Below are positions 58,701 through 64,000 of a stretch of 64,000 nt of DNA, one piece after another (position 1 is the first letter of the stretch; each line of letters opens with the position of its first letter). Origin of the DNA: Synchiropus splendidus (Eukaryota > Chordata > Actinopteri > Syngnathiformes > Callionymidae); contig NC_071335.1 in the NCBI RefSeq assembly GCF_027744825.2, forward strand, positions 14,264,501 to 14,328,500, given 5' to 3'. The position numbers and the translations under genes were made by a program. The notes beneath the pieces were generated by a model. The model did no database searches. It saw only the letters and a list, made by a program, of their open reading frames with translations, and had not been told where the DNA came from.

Positions 58701-59094
58701 CACTCTTTCCGGCGTAAGGCTGTCGTCGATCTGAAACAAAGAGGCGCTGGATGTACAGAGCTTTGCGGGATACAGAGGGTGGTTAGGAACTCCAATACAT
58801 GGTCCAAAGTTAAGAGAAAAGCCAGCGAACAGTTTCTCTCTCGTGTACACTGGACCACACTCACCATCCTCATTCTTGGTGTTTCACCTGATGTGTGAAG
58901 GTCCTATTTCCACTTACAGTCAGGCTGAAGTCTCGACCCTCGGCGGCAGCCATGTCCCGGCAGACCTCGGCCGTCTTTTGGAGGACTGCACGAATGGTGA
59001 TTTCCCGATGGGTGGTTGAATCTTTTGAAAACATTGGTTTAAATCCTTGGGCGACGCTGGCCAGAGAGAGCAGGAGCGCTGCCAGCAGGAGCAT
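49703..59094 (-). CDS. vwa7: vwa7-3, von Willebrand factor A domain-containing protein 7 (963 aa)
   Basis: Coding exons: 59094-58918, 58730-58523, 58159-58074, 58000-57907, 55763-55635, 55547-55361, 55290-55121, 55031-54919, 54383-54267, 53982-53782, 53710-53575, 52366-52214, 52150-52058, 51984-51875, 51405-51241, 50832-50509, 50131-49703. They total 964 codons, with phases as in vwa7-2; exon 10 is one codon shorter and exon 17 six codons longer. Domain order is the same: signal peptide, HET-C-like N-terminal region, VWA with DTTGSMS (309-315), beta-sandwich modules, a longer Thr/Ala/Pro stalk, then [14 protein letters not shown] as a probable GPI signal. Long stretches including introns are nearly identical to vwa7-2, while exons 1, 2 and 5 differ more. 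Introns have received a LINE, a MITE and a palindromic DNA element absent from copy 2. It appears functional. Confidence 0.92.
52441..52972. mobile_element. DNA element with about 27-bp inverted ends in a vwa7-3 intron
   Basis: The left end reads ccagagagaggtgggcgatatggcaaa. The right end, reversed, reads ccagaaagcagtggagaatatggcaaaa. The interior matches the element at 15,459-15,895. No transposase frame is convincing, so it is non-autonomous or decayed. It is missing from the corresponding vwa7-2 intron. Confidence 0.6.
54539..54746. mobile_element. hAT-like MITE, third copy, in a vwa7-3 intron
   Basis: It shares 'agtgatggatagatgaggtttcatgaaacagta', the 'ccactagatggcgctc' core and 'gtttcatgaaacctcatccacccttca' with the elements at 19,546 and 30,827. 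An internal part of the right arm (cagacagtgccatctgg) is deleted. It is absent from vwa7-2. Confidence 0.7.
56100..57620 (-). mobile_element. LINE relic (L2/Rex-like reverse transcriptase) in a vwa7-3 intron
   Basis: The minus strand near 56,863-56,797 encodes [15 protein letters not shown], the fingers motif of non-LTR reverse transcriptases. Upstream (57,377-57,069) a frame reads [12 protein letters not shown], typical of the spacer between endonuclease and reverse transcriptase. Frames are broken and the catalytic YADD block was not found intact. It enlarges the intron between exons 4 and 5 to about 2.1 kb; the same intron in vwa7-2 is about 0.5 kb. Confidence 0.75.
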
Positions 59095-59223
59095 GGCTGT
59101 CCGTCTGGATAGGAGTCTTATACCAATGACACGACATGTCCTTTTTATTTATGGGGTTGATGCGGTAGACATGAGTCAAGCATGAAGCATGACAAGTGAC
59201 AGCACATTATTTTTAGCACAATC

Positions 59224-59380
59224 TTACCTGACAGGTTGTTGAGAGGTTGATCAAGTTGGATCAGTTTACTGCACAGATTAAAGATTACTGTACAGGTGCT
59301 CGGCGAGGACGTCAACAACTTATATTTAGCAGCAGAAATGCACAGATTTGCTCGGGTTGTTCTTCCACTGCTGGTTGCTG
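59224..59380 (-). pseudogene. vwa7 exon 4/intron 3 relic
   Basis: The minus-strand block ending at 'ttacctgacaggttgttgagaggttgatcaagttggatcagtttactg' matches the donor end of vwa7 exon 4. The next part (ttagcagcagaaatgcacagatttgctcgggttgttcttccac) matches intron 3 of copies 2 and 3. The exon start is replaced and exon 3 is missing. A dead fragment 130 bp upstream of vwa7-3. Confidence 0.75.
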
Positions 59381-59399
59381 ACGCTCCCGCACGCTGCCA

Positions 59400-60330
59400 C
59401 AGGACAGCGAAAGCAAGCACCAGATCACCCAGCAGTGATATAGTGATAGTTTTAAACAAGTCTTTGACAGGCCCTTGTCATTGCCCTTGGCTGATGTATG
59501 CTCAGTTTGAGGCAGTGTGAAATATTATTGGACACAGACCAGCCACACCTGTATTAACAGTTTTCTTAACAGAGAGAGAGAAAGCTTGAGTTCTCCAATG
59601 AGGGGCAGCCTTTTCATCCTGGATTCAATACATGACTCCTGCAACCTGTCAGATGGAATGAGATCGAATAACTGCCATAGACATCCATTTTCACAATCCG
59701 TTTCAGGGGAGTCACAGGGAGTACCTCCGGTTTGGACCAGAGTGGCGAGTGTATCAATGTGCTCATCTGCTGTTTGAGTGCTCCCCACACCTTTTCCTAG
59801 GCCATTTAAAGGAAACCACTAAGGGGCCAGGGTCTGCAGCTCCTGACATGCTTGGATGCAACTGGTAATGGAGCTCATTGCGCTCCTCGGGTTCAGGGTA
59901 AATCTTTCCAATAGCAACTTGCACTGTCGGGTCAGGCCTGTCTTCTCCTCCTTGGCTACTTGGCTCACTTCTTCTCTCTGATCTCCAGGCAGCTGGGGGC
60001 TCCTGACTGGTCAGTGATGTCCCTCCTGACCACTTTTTTAGGGTCTAGCTCTTGTCTTGGTCTCGAATGCAGTCTTTTCTCAGTCTTGGACTCACCGAGG
60101 TGATTTGTAAGTATAGTTGGTAAAGTTACGATTCTAGGTTTTTGTACTGTTTTGTTGAGGGTTTTTTTTTCTGTGACATTTAATTCAGGGGTCCAAACTG
60201 ATCCACCAAAGCCGCAGGGGGTGTTTCAGGTTGTTTCAGCTAACACCTGATTGGTTAACCAATGTGCGTTTGTTTCACTGAAACAAAATCCCGCACCCAC
60301 TGCGGTCTTGTCTCAGTCTTGATACCCCAT
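59400..60330. other. Spacer between vwa7-3 and the decayed ART unit
   Basis: I found no supported gene. A minus-strand frame of 87 codons (59788-59525) has no motif. The piece around 60,040-60,340 with repeated 'gtcttggtctcgaatgcagtc', 'ctcagtcttgga' and 'gtctcagtcttgat' looks like a common interspersed repeat. Confidence 0.4.
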
Positions 60331-60344
60331 AATGTCTTGGTCTG

Positions 60345-60435
60345 TGTGTGTGGTCAGTGGACGGATCAGCTGTGCCTTTGCTTGTGTGGCGATGGCAGTG
60401 GTTGAACGACCCATGTGGTGGCCCCAGGAACCTGA
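60345..60435 (+). pseudogene. Decayed middle exon of the small membrane gene
   Basis: It matches 35,966-36,065: 'gcttgtgtggcgatggcagtggt' and 'gtggtggccccaggaacc', then the same donor (gaggtgaggcccaccttctcagttctta). Two deletions remove the equivalents of 'gatccttct' and 'ccttcttaatact', destroying the membrane helix. Similarity continues about 70 bases into the intron. It is a broken paralogue upstream of the broken ART-C. Confidence 0.85.
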
Positions 60436-60739
60436 GGTGAGGCCCACCTTCTCAGTTCTTATTCAGGGTTTGGGACACTCAATAGTTCTGGGGTTCATGC
60501 TGACACCTCCATCTGGCAGGCTAAGCAGAGTTCATAAACACATCGTGACCAAGCGTTTTTCTGTAGCAACTTTACCAAATAAAATGGTTCATCTTTAGGA
60601 TCGTAAGTAGGTGGCCATTTGTTCTTCTTTTTTTCTTCCTCTTCTTTGTCTTTCAGCATTTCTTATCAGGGTTTGACGCAACAAATCTTAATTTAGTTCA
60701 TCTTTTCCGTGAGACAGGTCCTCTGCCTGTCTTCCTCCG

Positions 60740-61030
60740 TGGCCACTAGATTATATCACGGTAGAAACTCTTGATCCATGACTGTTGAAGACATGAAATG
60801 GTTCAGAAAATGTCATAGTTAGATGGAAATATTTCAAATGAGTGAACTGCACCTCATCCAATATAACCATTGAGAAAGAGTCAGGGTCTCTACGCTGCCG
60901 CTAAAGTGAACTGGGAGTGGAGTGAGCGTGTCAACACGCAGCCAGGTGTCTGCTGAAGCTATGCTCTGTTGTACGATCATCCACATGAAACCGCCAGATT
61001 AAAAGCAGTGACTGTAGTCTGAGTGAAAAC
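60740..61030. repeat. Duplicated block, partner at about 63,490-63,815
   Basis: It shares 'gtagaaactcttgatccatgactgttgaagacatgaaatggttcagaaaatgtc', 'agatggaaatatttcaaatgagtgaactg' and 'cgtgtcaacacgcagccaggtgtctgctgaa' with the segment at 63,490-63,815. A weaker third match lies near 36,340-36,400. It is probably part of the membrane-gene/ART duplication unit. Confidence 0.85.
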
Positions 61031-61729
61031 TCAAACTGAAGTGACTAAAACTCTGGAGAAATGTGAGTTGAAATAAAAAAAAGAGATCTTGATTCATAGC
61101 GCATGTGACGTGAAAGGTCACAAGATGCTTAACATAAAAACAAGATTAAAATCAATACAGGACACATAAGAATCAGGTAAGTTAAACAGACAGACAAGCA
61201 AACAGAGAGGTACAGAGACAACATGGGGCAAGACCGCAGAGGATGAAATTCCCTGTGGCAAATCCAGAAGTCTGCAAAAATGTGTTTTTTAAAAAGATTC
61301 AAAAGAAGGCACAGACTCAGCCAAAATGAAGAGATGAAGCAAGTTGAGCAAGGGTCCAAATCACCACATCCACAGAGGAGCAGCACTCCAGAGAGCTACC
61401 CTGAAGGACGATGAATTCATGTGCGACTTGTGCTGCTTTTTTCATTTGAATTTTTTTGGTCCCAGGGTTCACAAACTCAAGTGAGTCCAGGAACCAAAAG
61501 GACATGGAGTTGAGAGCATTTTGGATGAGCAGTTTCATGGTGATGAACATCACCATCAACCCCCCCCCACATGCACCCACCAAGTTCCTGCTTCTTCATG
61601 TGTGTGTTTGGTTCATTTTCTCTGACAGACATAGAGACAAAAGTGGGCTGGTATGATTTGAGTTTGATGATGACTCTGCAGAAGCTCTGCATTTAAGTCA
61701 AAGAGGAGCAGAACTGGTGCAGAGGTTTG

Positions 61730-62069
61730 ATGAAGAGTCCGTCTGCAGGTGCAACAATGGCTGTGATGCTTCTCTTGCTGACCTTTGGGGTCGGGCTTGG
61801 ATCTACAATGGTATGAAGCTGTTCATGCTACTTTGGTTTTCACAGTCTTGTCGTGCTTTGGCTGAAGTAGTTTATTCAAGTGCACTGTGAGTAATACTTA
61901 AACTAAGTGGGTACACTTGAAGTTTACCTTTTATATACTGTATGACTGAAAAGTATCATCAAAAATCTATGTCTGTACGACATCATCCTTTTTTTCAATC
62001 AAGCAGAAAACATATGCTTTAAGATCCTTCCTCTTAAAAATCAAAAAAATATATACACATATATACATA

Positions 62070-62163
<94 letters not shown>

Positions 62164-63286
62164 AGGACGACGTTATTGGTGGCAAAAATATAGAAATAAA
62201 ATAAATGGCTCATGCATTTCTATCAACGGCACTTGACATTTCGAAGAGGATCACGGTGAAATGTATTCATGCTAAAAATAAATGCACAAGAGAGATACGC
62301 CGGACGCAAACCAACAACTGTGACACTCAGGGATGTGCTTTAACCGCATAACCACAAAATCACATGACTAGCAGTTCAGGTGAGCCTTGCAGCCTTGGCA
62401 GTGGAGTAACTAGGATCCACTACAGTATACTTAATCCTTCATGCAAGTTGTGTGTTCCCACTGTTTTCCAGGATGCTGTTCATGCACCACTTCACCTGGA
62501 TCTCGCTCCCAACTCTGTTGATGACATGTATAAAGGATGTGATTCAAAAATGGAACAACTGGCAGCAGAGCTCTTGGAAAAGGAAAAAAGTATGAACCGA
62601 ACCTTTACGCTGGCTTGGCATAAAGCACAAAATAAATTTGAAGCGGAATCCAAAAAGAAATTCCAACAGCGCCTCAACAAGATCCGCAACAAGATCCTGA
62701 GCAAGATCACTGGCAAGATCACTGGCAAGATCACTTTGAAGGAGAAAATGGCCGTCTACGCTTACACTCTTGACCAGCCCAAGCTTTATGCAGAGTTCAA
62801 TCAGGCCGTGCGCACTGAGGCATCCTCCTACAGAACCACCTTCCAATATCACGCTCTCCACTTCTACCTGACCACTGCTGACTCAAATCCAAGCAGGGCA
62901 GGAGATGTCGCACTGTCTACCGCAGGGTTGGACTCAGCTTTTCCCGAGATGTTATGAACAAATCCTTTCGGTTTGGCTCATTCACCTCCAGCAGCATGGA
63001 CGGCTACGCGAGCCCAGCATTTGGTAAAACATGCTTTATGATTGAGACCTGCTTTGGGGCAGACATTTCTAAATATTCTGAATTTCCAAATGAACATGAG
63101 CTCCTCATCCCTCCCTACGAGGTCTTTACAGTGACAGCTGTGAGGAAGAACCCTCTACCTACATGTGATGTGGAGTACCAGGTCAAGAGTACTGGAAATA
63201 CACAGTCGAATTTGAATTGTGCACTTGTCAAAAAACATTCAGGCAGCTCAAATGCCTTCAAGCCTTCACAGATGTTTGGACTTTGA
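61730..63286 (+). pseudogene. ART-C, ecto-ADP-ribosyltransferase gene broken by a 7-bp deletion
   Basis: Exon 1 (61730-61810, signal peptide) and exon 2 (62472-63286) are arranged as in ART-A and ART-B. Exon 2 is 815 bp, not a multiple of three. After 'gaccactgctg' (62880) seven bases present in ART-B (ttcaaag) are missing, so the frame shifts; translation would end near 62,957 and lose the R, S and E-x-E parts. The downstream half (62,954-63,286) still has an open frame with FTSSSMDG, NEHELLIPPYEVF and the full C-terminal end, so decay is recent. The linker carries a KITGKITGKIT repeat. AATAAA directly follows the old stop. A sequencing error is the main alternative. Confidence 0.85.
62042..62161. 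repeat. (AT)n microsatellite
   Basis: About 110 bases of nearly pure AT alternation in the ART-C intron, with a short ATAC/ATGT-interrupted start. Confidence 0.95.
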
Positions 63287-63292
63287 AATAAA
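63287..63292 (+). promoter_or_regulatory. Poly(A) signal abutting the former ART-C stop
   Basis: The sequence reads TGA-AATAAA, as in ART-A, in a shared context (ggactttgaaataaaagaacc). Confidence 0.65.
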
Positions 63293-64000
63293 AGAACCAC
63301 CTGATGAATCGAATGATGTTGCTTCTTGTGTGCGCCATGCTACTTTACATGCACTGAATTAGCATCACTTCACCTCACTGACCCTTTTACATAGGTGGAA
63401 CATTTGGACAGGACAGAAACCAGAGAAGTCAAACTAATGCAGAACATTCTGAAAAAGGTCTACTGCCCACATTTATAACTCTTTATGCTATGTGGCCTTT
63501 AGATTGTATTGTGGTAGAAACTCTTGATCCATGACTGTTGAAGACATGAAATGGTTCAGAAAATGTCCTAGTTAGATGGAAATATTTCAAATGAGTGAAC
63601 TGTATAACCAATATAACCATTGAGAAAGAGTCAGGGTCTCGACGCTGCTGCTAAACTGAACTGTGAGTGGTTGGGAGGCAGCTCCATGTGATTATGAGCG
63701 TGTCAACACGCAGCCAGGTGTCTGCTGAAACTATTCTCTTCTGTACAATTTCTCCTGTCATCCACATGAAACCGCCAGATTAAGCCATTAAAAGTAGTGA
63801 CTCAGACACAGGATGAAGTGAAGAAAACTCTGGTTTCATGTTGCTGTGTCGACAGGGAAAATGAACAATTTATGTTGTCACCCGCCAAAGTCTGTGCCAG
63901 AAAATGCCACTGGTAAATGAGTGAGGGAAGAAGCCGGTGAGTTGTTTTTAAACCTGATGCACCTCCCACTTGACGCCAAAGACTATTGGCACCGCAGAGT
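63293..64000. other. 3' flank of ART-C, with the duplicated block at 63,490-63,815
   Basis: The first part matches the 3' flank of ART-B. The block from about 63,490 is the partner of 60,740-61,030. No gene is supported up to the window end. Confidence 0.55.

Noticed and set aside
61967..62185. Poly Ile-Tyr frame on the minus strand
   Set aside because: Direct translation of an (AT)n microsatellite.

Overview
The window looks like nuclear DNA from a teleost fish, probably a percomorph. Genes are split by many short GT-AG introns. AT, CT/CA and trinucleotide microsatellites are common, and so are relics of LINE, Ty3/gypsy, Ty1/copia and small hAT-like elements. I saw no bacterial, phage or organellar features, no CRISPR array and no tRNA or rRNA gene. 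All calls come from reading the sequence and from remembered family motifs; no database was searched.

Layout. (1) 3.07-10.4 kb, + strand: the 3' part of pitpnc1 (class IIB phosphatidylinositol transfer protein), with two alternative last coding exons and a long 3' UTR. (2) 11.7-19.2 kb, 22.0-29.3 kb and 49.7-59.1 kb, - strand: three complete vwa7-type genes (von Willebrand factor A domain-containing protein 7). Each has 17 coding exons with matching phases, giving 934, 960 and 963 residues. Two broken vwa7 copies lie at 47.6-48.2 kb and about 59.2 kb. (3) 32.2-33.3 kb, - strand: a membrane-anchored ADP-ribosyltransferase-fold protein that has lost the catalytic E-x-E. (4) 34.7-37.0 kb, + strand: an unrecognised small single-pass membrane protein. 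(5) 39.9-41.7, 44.2-45.6 and 61.7-63.3 kb, + strand: three secreted arginine-type ecto-ADP-ribosyltransferases (ARTC family). The third is disrupted by a 7-bp deletion and is preceded by a decayed copy of the small membrane gene.

The accessory part (11.7-64 kb) reads as a birth-and-death gene cluster. vwa7 and ART genes are interleaved on opposite strands, broken copies lie beside intact ones, a 366-bp piece of the membrane ART-like gene has been copied 15.6 kb away almost without change, and vwa7 copies 2 and 3 show patchy near-identity. ARTs modify arginines on extracellular proteins. VWA7 proteins are predicted to be secreted and lipid-anchored, with an N-terminal HET-C-like region followed by a VWA domain. 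A shared host-defence or cell-surface role is inference only.

The strongest leads are the catalytically dead two-membrane-segment ART-like protein with a PPxY tail, the unrecognised 130-residue membrane protein linked to ART genes, the HET-C-like reading of the VWA7 N-terminus, and the mosaic homogenisation of the vwa7 copies.
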